DNA of 64,000 bases from Ureibacillus thermophilus (GTDB taxonomy: Bacteria; Bacillota; Bacilli; Bacillales_A; Planococcaceae): assembly GCF_042657185.1 (NCBI RefSeq), contig NZ_JBHSNN010000014.1. One strand, 5' to 3'. Position 1 is the first letter of the stretch. Each line of letters starts with the position of its first letter. A program made the position numbers and the translations under genes. Of this stretch, positions 36,827-45,362 are shown one piece after another. The notes under the pieces were generated by a model. That model ran no database searches. It was given only the letters and a program-made list of their open reading frames with translations, and was not told the DNA's origin.

Positions 36827-38005
36827 ATGTTTCAACCAACGACTTTGAATGAAAGAATCCAAACGCTCGATATCATCCGGGGCGTGAGTTTGCTCGGCAT
36901 TTTGCTTGTCAATATATTTGCCTTTTCCCTGCCCCTTCCTCATGTGCAGGATTTAAACAGTTGGTTTACGGATATTCATGACCAGTTGAATTATCAAAAG
37001 CTTGATATATATGTACAAGGCAGCTTTTATCCTTTGTTTTCAATGCTTTTTGGATATGGGTTGGCCATGCAGTACATGAAGGCACAGCAGCGAACAGGGG
37101 CGAAGTTTTATTCTTTCGCCGCCAAACGCCTTCTTATCCTCATGATGATCGGACTTATGCATGCTTTTCTTCTTTGGTGGGGCGACATCATTACACTGTA
37201 CGCAGTTTTCGGCTTATTTGTAATTTTATTGTTGCGGTTCTCAAGCGGCTTGCTGCTCTCCGTTGCATTGATTTTAAATGGATTTTTCCATGTCTTAATC
37301 ATCTTGCTTTATGCAATGTCAGGGATTGCAACAAGTGAATATGAAACTTTTGTTGATATCAGTGCAATCGAAAATGCCATCGCCGCTTACGGCGTTGGAA
37401 CATGGACAGATGCATTTCTTCAACGTTTGCAAGATTTATCGGTGCAGATGTCTCCTGCCATGTGGGTGAGTGCAGTGTTTACAATCTTTCCTTATATGTT
37501 GGTTGGAGCGGCAGCGGCAAAGTGGCGTTTAGTAGAACGGGCGAAGGAATTGAAAGGGTTGTGGATTTTCCTTGCCGTATTTTGCATTGCCGTAGGGCTT
37601 TTCCTTAAAAGCTTCCCATTCCATGCAACTCGGACTTATTTATGGGAGTATATTCGTGTATATGTGGGAGGGCCGATGCTTGCTGTCGGATATGCATCCC
37701 TTATTGCCGTCCTCTGCCTCATCCCCTTTGTACCGAAATTATTAAGTCCAATTGCGAAAGCCGGCCGTATGTCTTTAACCCTATATATCATGCAGTCCAT
37801 CATTTGTACGCTTTTATTTTACCATTATGGTTTTGGCCTTTACGGAAAAGTGGATGTAGTGATGGGGATTGTGATAGCCATCAGCATTTATATAGTTCAG
37901 GCCGCTTTTGCGGAAATATGGTTTATAAAGTTCCGCCAAGGTCCGCTGGAGTATATTGTCAAGCGGCTGGCTTATGGAAAAACATTAAAGAAAGTTGAGC
38001 CATAA
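36827..38005 (+). CDS. DUF418 membrane protein
   Basis: This 392-residue polytopic membrane protein begins NERIQTLDIIRGVSLLGILLVNI, the HGSNAT/DUF1624-type entry of the family. The C-terminal DUF418 segment is KAGRMSLTLYIMQSIICTLLFY...GPLEYIVKRL. About ten helices are predicted. Homologues (YeiB, YrkO) have no firm function; acyl-transfer across the membrane has been suggested from distant similarity. ATG 36827 has AGGAGGT 8 nt upstream. It is monocistronic, 75 nt after addA. Confidence 0.82.
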   Translation: MFQPTTLNERIQTLDIIRGVSLLGILLVNIFAFSLPLPHVQDLNSWFTDIHDQLNYQKLDIYVQGSFYPLFSMLFGYGLAMQYMKAQQRTGAKFYSFAAKRLLILMMIGLMHAFLLWWGDIITLYAVFGLFVILLLRFSSGLLLSVALILNGFFHVLIILLYAMSGIATSEYETFVDISAIENAIAAYGVGTWTDAFLQRLQDLSVQMSPAMWVSAVFTIFPYMLVGAAAAKWRLVERAKELKGLWIFLAVFCIAVGLFLKSFPFHATRTYLWEYIRVYVGGPMLAVGYASLIAVLCLIPFVPKLLSPIAKAGRMSLTLYIMQSIICTLLFYHYGFGLYGKVDVVMGIVIAISIYIVQAAFAEIWFIKFRQGPLEYIVKRLAYGKTLKKVEP

Positions 38006-38076
38006 CTCTTTTTTTCATGTAATATTGTATTAATACTAGAATTACAATTTGTGAAAATGAAAAGGGGCTATTACTA

Positions 38077-38979
38077 ATGAAAATTTTATCCTTCAAATTC
38101 AATCATCAAGTAAAATTCGGTCCAAAGGTAAAAAAAGAGGAAGCTGTTTGGGATGTGTTGGCGATTCAATCAGCTTTTCAAGTGTTCCCATCTTTCCCGC
38201 AAACGATTATTGAAGGAATTGCATTAGGGTATGATTTTGTTGAAAAGATTCGAAGATTAGTAGAAGTAGCGGAAAAATCCGATCAAGCGGAAAATTTCAA
38301 ATTATCCTTTCATGAAGTAGAGTGGCTGGCACCAATTCCGAGAACGCCGAAAAATATTATTTGTGTAGCGAAAAACTATGATGAACATGCAAAGGAAATG
38401 GGAGGAGAAGCTGCGCCATCCGAATTAGTCATTTTCACAAAATCTCCGACGACAATTGCTGCTGCCAATCAAGTTCTGCCAATCCATGCAGACAAAACCA
38501 ACTCCCTTGACTATGAAGGAGAACTAGCGGTTGTCATCGGGAAAACGGGAAAAAACATTCCTGTAAATTTAGCCTATGATTATATTTTCGGCTACACGAT
38601 TGCCAATGATATTACAGCCCGCGATGTCCAAGATCGGCATCAGCAATATTTCTTAGGGAAAAGTTTAGATGCGACTTGCCCAATGGGACCTTATATCGTA
38701 ACAAAAGACGAAATTCCAAATCCACAAAATTTAACCATTGTAACAAAAGTGAATGGGGAAGTTCGCCAAAACGGAAATACAGAAGATATGATGTTCCCGA
38801 TTGACCGGTTGATTTCCATTATCTCTCATCATGTAACGTTGGAGCCTGGCGATGTGATTCTTACAGGAACGCCTAAAGGAGTCGGAAAAGGCATGAATCC
38901 TCCACAATTTTTAAAATCTGGCGATGAAGTGCGAATTTCCATTGAAGACATCGGCACATTAACAAACCGTTTTGAATAA
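38077..38979 (+). CDS. yisK: Fumarylacetoacetate hydrolase-family enzyme, YisK-like
   Basis: This 300-residue FAH-superfamily enzyme has core motifs IICVAKNYDEHAKEMG, the metal-binding Glu pair in DYEGELAVVIGK, and NDITARDVQ. The C-terminal VTLEPGDVILTGTPKGVG is also intact. B. subtilis YisK is an oxaloacetate decarboxylase that affects cell shape with Mbl. That name is supported by the following yisL, the same neighbour as in B. subtilis. GGGG is the ribosome binding site. Confidence 0.85.
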   Translation: MKILSFKFNHQVKFGPKVKKEEAVWDVLAIQSAFQVFPSFPQTIIEGIALGYDFVEKIRRLVEVAEKSDQAENFKLSFHEVEWLAPIPRTPKNIICVAKNYDEHAKEMGGEAAPSELVIFTKSPTTIAAANQVLPIHADKTNSLDYEGELAVVIGKTGKNIPVNLAYDYIFGYTIANDITARDVQDRHQQYFLGKSLDATCPMGPYIVTKDEIPNPQNLTIVTKVNGEVRQNGNTEDMMFPIDRLISIISHHVTLEPGDVILTGTPKGVGKGMNPPQFLKSGDEVRISIEDIGTLTNRFE

Positions 38980-39005
38980 AAATCAATAAACATGACTGAT
39001 TAAGT

Positions 39006-39058
39006 GGACCCGCAAAAGATTTCCAAAAATGCGAAATACTTGCGGGTTCTTTTTTTTA
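39006..39058 (+). terminator. Terminator after yisK
   Basis: GACCCGCAA pairs with TTGCGGGTTC around a 24-nt loop, followed by eight T. Confidence 0.85.
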
Positions 39059-39157
39059 TATATTAAAATGAATTTTAAGTGATAAAAGCTACTATTATTG
39101 AATAAAAATCGATCCCATGGTAGCATGAACATTGAATATGAAGTGAGGTGGGAAATT

Positions 39158-39520
39158 ATGGATTTTTTAACTAGTTCGACACATTTGCACATTACGGTTT
39201 GGTTGATTGGAATCATCTTATTTTTGATTGGAGCCATGAAGCCAAATAAAGGGTTACATATGGCATTGCGCTTATTTTATATCCTAATCATCATCACTGG
39301 CGGCGCTTTATTTATCGAAGCGATGGATTACGGACAAGGCATGAACTACGGTATTAAATTTTTATTGGGCCTTTTAGTTATTGGCATGATGGAAATGGTG
39401 TTAGTTAACCAATCCAAAGGAAAATCTACTACTGTTTTTTGGATTTTATTTGCCATTTTCCTATTTTTAACGCTGTTCTACGGATTCAAATTGCCAATGG
39501 GCATGAACTTCTTGGCGTAA
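39158..39520 (+). CDS. yisL: YisL-family membrane protein (DUF1516)
   Basis: This 120-residue protein has four transmembrane helices and a short HLHITVWLIGIILFLIG start typical of YisL/UPF0344. Function is unknown. ATG 39158 has GAGGTGGG just upstream, so the longer frame from 39098 is rejected. yisK and yisL are separated by a terminator and are probably independent units. Confidence 0.88.
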   Translation: MDFLTSSTHLHITVWLIGIILFLIGAMKPNKGLHMALRLFYILIIITGGALFIEAMDYGQGMNYGIKFLLGLLVIGMMEMVLVNQSKGKSTTVFWILFAIFLFLTLFYGFKLPMGMNFLA

Positions 39521-39529
39521 TGCAAGGAT

Positions 39530-39564
39530 CGCAAAGTACACGGTTTTGTACTTTGCGTTTTTTA
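39530..39564 (+). terminator. Terminator after yisL
   Basis: CGCAAAGTAC pairs with GTACTTTGCG, followed by TTTTTT. Confidence 0.9.
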
Positions 39565-39646
39565 TTGCATGATGGGAATAGAAATTTTTTCTGATTTCCT
39601 CTACAATGGTTTCAACTGAGAAAATGGAAAGGAAATGGGTCATGAT

Positions 39647-39793
39647 ATGGCAGTTTTTATGCTTGTCTTTGTTGGGGGATTAATGGTGCTTTTTCTTGTT
39701 TTTGCATTTTTACAAAAACCGATTCATCATTTGAAAGAGAATGAGTGGATGGATTTGGAAGAAAAGCAGGATGGGAAGGAAAAATGGTTGTAA
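39647..39793 (+). CDS. Tiny membrane protein, 48 residues
   Basis: ATG 39647 opens a 48-codon frame. It has one hydrophobic helix (MLVFVGGLMVLFLVFAFL) followed by a charged tail (HHLKENEWMDLEEKQDGK). GGAAATGGG upstream is a modest ribosome binding site. Hydrophobic helix plus charged tail is a common layout of real small membrane proteins. I do not recognise it. Confidence 0.5.
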   Translation: MAVFMLVFVGGLMVLFLVFAFLQKPIHHLKENEWMDLEEKQDGKEKWL

Positions 39794-39811
39794 AAGAGGG
39801 TTGTCACAATA

Positions 39812-39839
39812 TTGTCAAAAATATTGGCGGATTTGACAA
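39812..39839. promoter_or_regulatory. Inverted repeat in the amylase-like gene promoter
   Basis: TTGTCAAA (39812-39819) and TTTGACAA (39832-39839) form a perfect 8-bp inverted repeat with a 12-bp spacer. The right half contains TTGACA, a possible -35, with a weak TGATAG 17 nt further. A repressor site is plausible. Confidence 0.4.
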
Positions 39840-39918
39840 AAGTTTATTGATTTATTGATAGATGCGCCCACATTTTTGGTAAAATGTCGTTGATTGGTTC
39901 TAAAGGAGAGGGATTAAT

Positions 39919-41385
39919 TTGAAGCTCAAAAAATGGATTCAAACAACAGCAATGGCTACATTATTATTTGCAAGCGTCATGACGCCTGTAGCAAGCGCTG
40001 AAGAATCGCGTTCAATTGCTGATGAAAGTATATACGATTTATTAGTGGACCGTTATTTTAATGGGACAAATAAAAACGATGACAGTTCCAAAACCAATCC
40101 GAAAGATTTGTCCCAATTTGCCGGTGGGGATTTCCAAGGAATAAAGGATAGATTTTCACAAATTCAAGATATGGGATTTACGATTTTATCCCTTGGCTCA
40201 ATTTTTGCCACAGAAACTTATGATGGCTCTTCTGTAACAAGCTATCAAACAATTGAGCCAAACTTTGGAACGGAAGAAGAGTTTAAGGAATTAGTCGAAT
40301 ATGTAAAGGATCACGGCATGTCCGTGATGGTGGACTTTCCATTAACGAATGTCAGCGAAAATCACGAATGGGCAAAGGATGCATCTAAAGCTTCTTGGAT
40401 TTTAAAAAGAGAAAATGGAAAAGTTCAATGGAATTTAAACAATAAAGATGTGCAACAAGCTTTAATCGATGCGGTCGTTGATTTTGTATCTGCCTATGAC
40501 TTGGATGGCGTTCGTTTAACTAATATTGTTGGGGCGGATACGGAATTTTTAAATGACGTGATTGCCGCCATTAAATCCATTGATGATTCCATTTATGTCA
40601 TTTCCAATAGCGAGAGCGATGCAAATTTTGATGCCAAATATTATGATGAAGTGAGCGACATTTTCCGCTATGCTTTCAAAAACGTGGATGAAGATACAGC
40701 GAATTTAATGAAATATTTTGATGCCTTTGCAAAGGGCGAAACAGATGTCCCTACACAAATTATGATTGACCATCTCAATACAGACCGATTTTTATATACA
40801 GCGGAAATTTATCCGCCAACCCGTTTGAAAATGGTGCTGGGGGCGTCTTTATTGCTTCCTGGTGTTCCGGTGATGTCATATGCAACGGAAATTGCGGTAA
40901 ACGGCCAAAAAGGTCCGGAAGCCCATCAACTTTATAATTTTAAAACGGATACAGAATTGAAAGATTATATAGGAAATATTTTAACATTAAGAAACGAATC
41001 GGAAACTCTTCGCAACGGCGAGTTTAAAATGATTCAAAACGAAGATGGATTAATTGTATTTCAACGCAAATCCGATAAAGAAAATTGGATTATTATTGCC
41101 AACAATACAAGCAAACGTCAAAAAATTGAAATTCCGAAAGAACTAGTGGGAGAAAACAAAGAGATTCGCGGAACGCTGGAAGGTGAAATTTTCCGCGAAG
41201 GCGATGACGGCGTCTTCCGAATTATTCAAGACCGGGAAACTGTTGAAATGTATCAAGTCATAGATGAACAAGGCATCAACATTTCCTATATGATTGCATT
41301 GGCACTAGTGTATATTATTTTCATTGCCTTTGTTATAGCTTTAATTAAACGCGGAAAACGCAAACACAAAAATCAATCTCAATAA
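39919..41385 (+). CDS. Membrane-anchored GH13 amylase-like protein, probably catalytically inactive
   Basis: This 488-residue protein has a signal peptide (about 1-27, ending VASAEES), a GH13-type barrel and a C-terminal membrane helix (about 454-475) with a basic tail. The fold is recognisable, but catalytic motifs are eroded. Region II reads DGVRLTN, with Thr201 where the nucleophile Asp should be. Region IV reads IDHLNTDRF, so NHD became HLN (285-287). Region I lacks the NH pair. Glu232 may correspond to the acid/base. A role in binding or envelope structure is more likely than hydrolysis. TTG start after GGAGAGGG. Confidence 0.82.
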   Translation: MKLKKWIQTTAMATLLFASVMTPVASAEESRSIADESIYDLLVDRYFNGTNKNDDSSKTNPKDLSQFAGGDFQGIKDRFSQIQDMGFTILSLGSIFATETYDGSSVTSYQTIEPNFGTEEEFKELVEYVKDHGMSVMVDFPLTNVSENHEWAKDASKASWILKRENGKVQWNLNNKDVQQALIDAVVDFVSAYDLDGVRLTNIVGADTEFLNDVIAAIKSIDDSIYVISNSESDANFDAKYYDEVSDIFRYAFKNVDEDTANLMKYFDAFAKGETDVPTQIMIDHLNTDRFLYTAEIYPPTRLKMVLGASLLLPGVPVMSYATEIAVNGQKGPEAHQLYNFKTDTELKDYIGNILTLRNESETLRNGEFKMIQNEDGLIVFQRKSDKENWIIIANNTSKRQKIEIPKELVGENKEIRGTLEGEIFREGDDGVFRIIQDRETVEMYQVIDEQGINISYMIALALVYIIFIAFVIALIKRGKRKHKNQSQ

Positions 41386-41392
41386 TGGTAAT

Positions 41393-41430
41393 GCAGCGAA
41401 ACCGAATAATTAGGGTTTCGCTGTTTTTTT
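41393..41430 (+). terminator. Terminator after the amylase-like gene
   Basis: CAGCGAAACC pairs with GGTTTCGCTG, followed by eight T. Confidence 0.9.
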
Positions 41431-41525
41431 TATTTTTCCATTTTGAATGTAAGATAGTTAATGTTTTTTATCATCCATTCATACACTTCATTAAAATCAA
41501 CTGCAAGGAAAGGAGACTCTCCCAA

Positions 41526-42524
41526 ATGGATTTGTTGACTGTTCGAAATTTGCATGTCGGATTCCGTATCAACGATGAGTTTTATGATGCAGTAGATGGA
41601 GTTTCCTTTACATTAAAAAACAATGAAATACTTGCCATTGTCGGGGAGTCAGGTTGCGGGAAAAGCACCCTTGCAACTTCTATCATCGGACTTCATCATG
41701 AGAGAAATGTGCGGGTAACGGGAGAAATCCTTTTCAAGGAGCGCAATCTTCTGGAATGTACCGAAGAGGAAATGAACGAGATTCGCGGTGCTGAAATCGC
41801 GATGATTTTCCAAGATCCTTTATCCGCCTTAAATCCTTTGATGCGGATCGGGGAACAAATTGAAGAAGCGTTGATCTATCACACTGACTTCACAAAAGAG
41901 GAGCGGGAAGAGAGAGTTTTACAGTTGCTAAAACAGGTCGGCATCTCAAGAGCTGAACAGGTGGCAAGGCAATTTCCTCATCAGTTGTCAGGGGGAATGA
42001 GGCAGCGGGTGATAATTGCCATGGCCATCTCATGCAAACCGAAAATCATTATTGCCGATGAACCGACGACTGCTTTAGATGTAACGATACAGGCGCAAAT
42101 TTTAGATTTGATGAAAGAACTGCAAGCTGAAACAGGTGCAGGCATTATATTAATCACCCATGATTTAGGGGTCGTGGCAGAAATGGCCGACCGGGTATTG
42201 GTCATGTATGCAGGTGAAATCATTGAAGAAGCCCCAGTAAAAAAATTATTGATCCAGCCAAAACATCCTTATACACGTTTATTATTCCACTCGATGCCAC
42301 AACTTCACTCCACAAACGAACACCTCCATGTTATTGAAGGAATGGTTCCATCGCTGATTCATTTGCCGAGAACTGGATGCAGATTTGCCCACCGCATTCC
42401 ATGGATTCCAAACGAAGCTCATGAAGAACATCCAACATTTCATCAAATTTCAAAGGACCATTTTGTCAAATGCACGTGCTGGAAATTTTTCCGGTTTCGG
42501 GAGGAAAAGGGGGAAGCAAGTTGA
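41526..42524 (+). CDS. oppD: Oligopeptide ABC transporter ATPase (OppD/AppD type)
   Basis: This 332-residue ATPase has Walker A GESGCGKSTL, signature LSGGMRQRV and Walker B IIIADEPTTALD. The C-terminal oligopeptide-transporter extension is present, but its usual Cys pattern is incomplete: GCRFAHRIPWIP lacks the RCP Cys, while CTCW remains at the end. ATG 41526 follows AAAGGAG; the long upstream frame from 41385 covers the previous terminator and is rejected. First gene of a five-gene operon, it overlaps the next start by TTGA. Confidence 0.92.
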   Translation: MDLLTVRNLHVGFRINDEFYDAVDGVSFTLKNNEILAIVGESGCGKSTLATSIIGLHHERNVRVTGEILFKERNLLECTEEEMNEIRGAEIAMIFQDPLSALNPLMRIGEQIEEALIYHTDFTKEEREERVLQLLKQVGISRAEQVARQFPHQLSGGMRQRVIIAMAISCKPKIIIADEPTTALDVTIQAQILDLMKELQAETGAGIILITHDLGVVAEMADRVLVMYAGEIIEEAPVKKLLIQPKHPYTRLLFHSMPQLHSTNEHLHVIEGMVPSLIHLPRTGCRFAHRIPWIPNEAHEEHPTFHQISKDHFVKCTCWKFFRFREEKGEAS

Positions 42525-43465
42525 GCTTCATGCAAGTCGTTGATTTAAAAGTACATTATCCGATTCGCGGGGGATTTTTTAATTCCATCATCGATTGGGT
42601 GTATGCAATAGACGGCATTGATATGGAATTAGAAAAAGGAAAAACATACGGGCTGGTGGGGGAGTCGGGCTGCGGAAAATCGACAACAGGAAAAGCAATC
42701 ATTGGCCTTGAGAAAATCACATCGGGAAAAATTTTTTTTGAAGGGGAAGATGTGACAAAGGAGAGGAAATCCCGCACCTCCCGTTTTCACCGGGAAGTGC
42801 AAATGATTTTCCAAGATTCCCATTCGAGCTTAAACCCGAGAAAGCAGATTCGTGATATTTTGGCAGAACCGATTCGGAATTTTTTAAATTTAACGCCGCA
42901 TGAAGAACGGAAAAAGATTGATGAACTCCTTGAAATCGTCGGATTGCCGAGCGAATCGAAAGAGAAATACCCCCACGAATTTTCAGGAGGGCAAAAACAG
43001 CGGATTAATATTGCAAGAGCCCTTGCCACCAATCCAAAGCTAATCATTGCCGATGAGCCGGTTTCTGCCCTTGATTTGTCCGTACAGGCGCAAGTGCTTA
43101 ACTTCATGAAGGATGTACAAAAGAAATTTGGATTAACGTATTTATTCATTTCCCACGATTTAGGCGTTGTAAAGCATATGTGCGACTATATTTACATCAT
43201 GTATAAAGGAAGATTTGTAGAGTGCGGCACGAAGAAAGATATTTACGAAAATCCGAAACATCTTTATACGAAGCGACTTCTTGCATCCATTCCATCGCCA
43301 ATACCGGTTGGGAGAGAAAAGCGAAAGCAGGCAAGGAAAGAGTTTGAAAAAGTATATGAACAGCATATTCATAAAGCCTTTGATGAAAATGGACGAGTGT
43401 TTGATTTAATTCCGATTTCCAACACCCATTATGTTTCGGCGGCGAGCGCAAAGGAGGTCGTGTAA
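42521..43465 (+). CDS. oppF: Oligopeptide ABC transporter ATPase (OppF/AppF type)
   Basis: This 314-residue partner ATPase has GESGCGKSTTGKAI (Walker A), FSGGQKQRINIARAL (signature) and LIIADEPVSALD (Walker B). The oligopeptide C-domain is truncated compared with OppD. TTG 42521 overlaps the oppD TGA and has AGGGGGAA 5-6 nt upstream, so the longer frame from 42470 is rejected. It is coupled to oppB, which follows without a gap. Confidence 0.9.
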   Translation: MSFMQVVDLKVHYPIRGGFFNSIIDWVYAIDGIDMELEKGKTYGLVGESGCGKSTTGKAIIGLEKITSGKIFFEGEDVTKERKSRTSRFHREVQMIFQDSHSSLNPRKQIRDILAEPIRNFLNLTPHEERKKIDELLEIVGLPSESKEKYPHEFSGGQKQRINIARALATNPKLIIADEPVSALDLSVQAQVLNFMKDVQKKFGLTYLFISHDLGVVKHMCDYIYIMYKGRFVECGTKKDIYENPKHLYTKRLLASIPSPIPVGREKRKQARKEFEKVYEQHIHKAFDENGRVFDLIPISNTHYVSAASAKEVV

Positions 43466-44428
43466 ATGTGGAAAACGATTGTGCGGCGTTTGCTCCTGAT
43501 GATTCCTCAGTTAATTGCCCTAAGCATCATCGTGTTTGTGATGGCGAAGATGATGCCGGGGGACCCGTTTACAGGCATGATTACGCCGGAAACAGACCCT
43601 GAGCGGATAGAAGAGTTAAAAGAAGAGTTGGGATTAAATGATCCGCTGCCAGTGCAGTATGTCCAATGGGTGAAAAATGCGCTGAAAGGGGATTTTGGCA
43701 TGAGCTATACCTTTCAGCGGGATGTGGCTTCCTTGATTGGGGAGCGGGCGATGAACACTTTTTGGCTGTCTTTTGTCAGCGTTATTTTGTTGTATTTGAT
43801 TGCCATACCATTAGGGATTTTGGCGGGGCGATACCAACAATCGAGGTTGGATAAATTCATTGTGTTTTATAGCTTCATCACCTATGCCATTCCAACCTTT
43901 GTGCTTTCTTTATTGTTTTTATATATTTTCGGCTATACATTGCAATGGTTTCCAACAGGAGGCAGCGTTGATGTGGAAGTTGAACCAGGAACTATCCAAT
44001 ACATATGGAACCGATTTTACCACATCCTCCTTCCAGCCATTACCTATGCCATTTTAGGTACGACCGGAGTCATCCAATATTTGCGTTCGGAAATCATTGA
44101 TGCGAAGACGATGGATTATGTAAAAACCGCCAAAAGCAAAGGCGTTCCGATGAGAAAAATTTATACGAAGCACATTTTTCGAAACTCCTTTATTCCGATT
44201 GCGGCGTTTTTAGGATTTACCATTACCGGTCTTCTTGGCGGGTCGATTTTTATTGAAACGATTTTCGGCTATCCCGGAATGGGGCAATTGTTTGTTCAAT
44301 CCATTGCCTCAAGGGATTACAGCGTGATTTGTGCTTTAGTCATGTTATATGGGTTTTTGACGTTGCTTGGAAGCCTTCTTTCAGACATTATTTTAAGCAT
44401 TGTGGATCCTCGCATTCGCATTGAATAG
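43466..44428 (+). CDS. oppB: Oligopeptide ABC transporter permease (OppB/AppB type)
   Basis: This is a 320-residue permease with six helices. The N-terminal MWKTIVRRLLLMIPQLIALSIIVF is typical of OppB. The EAA loop facing the ATPase is around DAKTMDYVKTAKSKGVP. GGAGGT ten nt upstream is the ribosome binding site, inside the oppF end. It pairs with the next gene to form the pore. Confidence 0.93.
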   Translation: MWKTIVRRLLLMIPQLIALSIIVFVMAKMMPGDPFTGMITPETDPERIEELKEELGLNDPLPVQYVQWVKNALKGDFGMSYTFQRDVASLIGERAMNTFWLSFVSVILLYLIAIPLGILAGRYQQSRLDKFIVFYSFITYAIPTFVLSLLFLYIFGYTLQWFPTGGSVDVEVEPGTIQYIWNRFYHILLPAITYAILGTTGVIQYLRSEIIDAKTMDYVKTAKSKGVPMRKIYTKHIFRNSFIPIAAFLGFTITGLLGGSIFIETIFGYPGMGQLFVQSIASRDYSVICALVMLYGFLTLLGSLLSDIILSIVDPRIRIE

Positions 44429-44449
44429 AGAAGAGAGGATGGTGGAACA

Positions 44450-45331
44450 ATGAGACGTAAGAAGAAAAGATACCGCAAAAAAGGCCGCAATGTGGTGTTC
44501 CGCGAATTTCAAAAGGATAAAATCGCCATGGTTTCCCTCATATTATTAGTAATTTTTATTTTCTTTGTTTTTATCGCTTCTCTTTTCATCGACCAAGAAG
44601 CATTGATGCGCATTAATTTATATGACCGCTATAGTCCGCCGGGGGAAAAGTATATACTTGGCGCAGACCAGGGGGGCAAAGATATTTTAGGACAATTAAT
44701 TATCGGCGCGAGAAACTCCATTCTCATCGCTCTTGCCATTACCCTTTTGACCAGCTTGATTGGCATTGTGGTAGGGCTCATTTGCGGCTATTTCGGTGGA
44801 TGGGTTGATCATATCATCATGAGAATCATTGATTTTTTCGTTACAATCCCATCGCTATTGTTCATTATTGTTTTTGTAACCCTTGTGCCGAAATATACAG
44901 TCACTTCTTTCATATTGACTATGAGCCTCTTTTTATGGACAGGAACGGCGCGTCTTGTTCGGTCCAAGGCTTTGTCTGAAAGCAAAAGGGATTATGTGAG
45001 CGCATCGAAAACTCTTGGTACAAGCGATTTTGTCATCATTCGGCGGGAAGTTGCGCCGAATTTAAGTTCCTTATTAATTGTCGAAATGACGTTGAATTTT
45101 GCAGGCAATGTCGGAATTGAAACGGGCTTGTCTTACTTAGGATTTGGACTGCCGCCAACGACTTCTTCATTGGGAACTTTGGTAAGTTACGCAAACAATC
45201 CAGCTGTATTGCAGCAGTATTGGTGGGTATGGCTTCCGGCATCTTTATTGATTTTATTTATGATGTTGGCCATCAATTATATCGGCCAAGCATTAAGAAG
45301 ATCTGTAGATGTGAAGCAGCGGTTAGGTTAA
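44450..45331 (+). CDS. oppC: Oligopeptide ABC transporter permease (OppC/AppC type)
   Basis: This 293-residue second permease has a strongly basic N-terminus (RRKKKRYRKKGR) and the DPP/OPP N-terminal segment FQKDKIAMVSLILLVIFIF. The loop LGADQGGKDILGQLIIGAR and the EAA motif SESKRDYVSASKTLG are conserved. It lies 21 nt after oppB with GAGAGGATGGTGG upstream. Confidence 0.93.
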   Translation: MRRKKKRYRKKGRNVVFREFQKDKIAMVSLILLVIFIFFVFIASLFIDQEALMRINLYDRYSPPGEKYILGADQGGKDILGQLIIGARNSILIALAITLLTSLIGIVVGLICGYFGGWVDHIIMRIIDFFVTIPSLLFIIVFVTLVPKYTVTSFILTMSLFLWTGTARLVRSKALSESKRDYVSASKTLGTSDFVIIRREVAPNLSSLLIVEMTLNFAGNVGIETGLSYLGFGLPPTTSSLGTLVSYANNPAVLQQYWWVWLPASLLILFMMLAINYIGQALRRSVDVKQRLG

Positions 45332-45362
45332 TGAAATATCGACAGCATCAAGGGAGGACATC

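Noticed and set aside
39795..39860. Another family C 21-bp array before the amylase-like gene
   Set aside because: AATATTGTCAAA-like segments recur only twice and not in a clean 21-bp phase; the inverted repeat explains them better.
41385..41525. N-terminal extension of OppD
   Set aside because: It would be encoded by the terminator of the preceding gene; ATG 41526 with its own ribosome binding site aligns with the family start.
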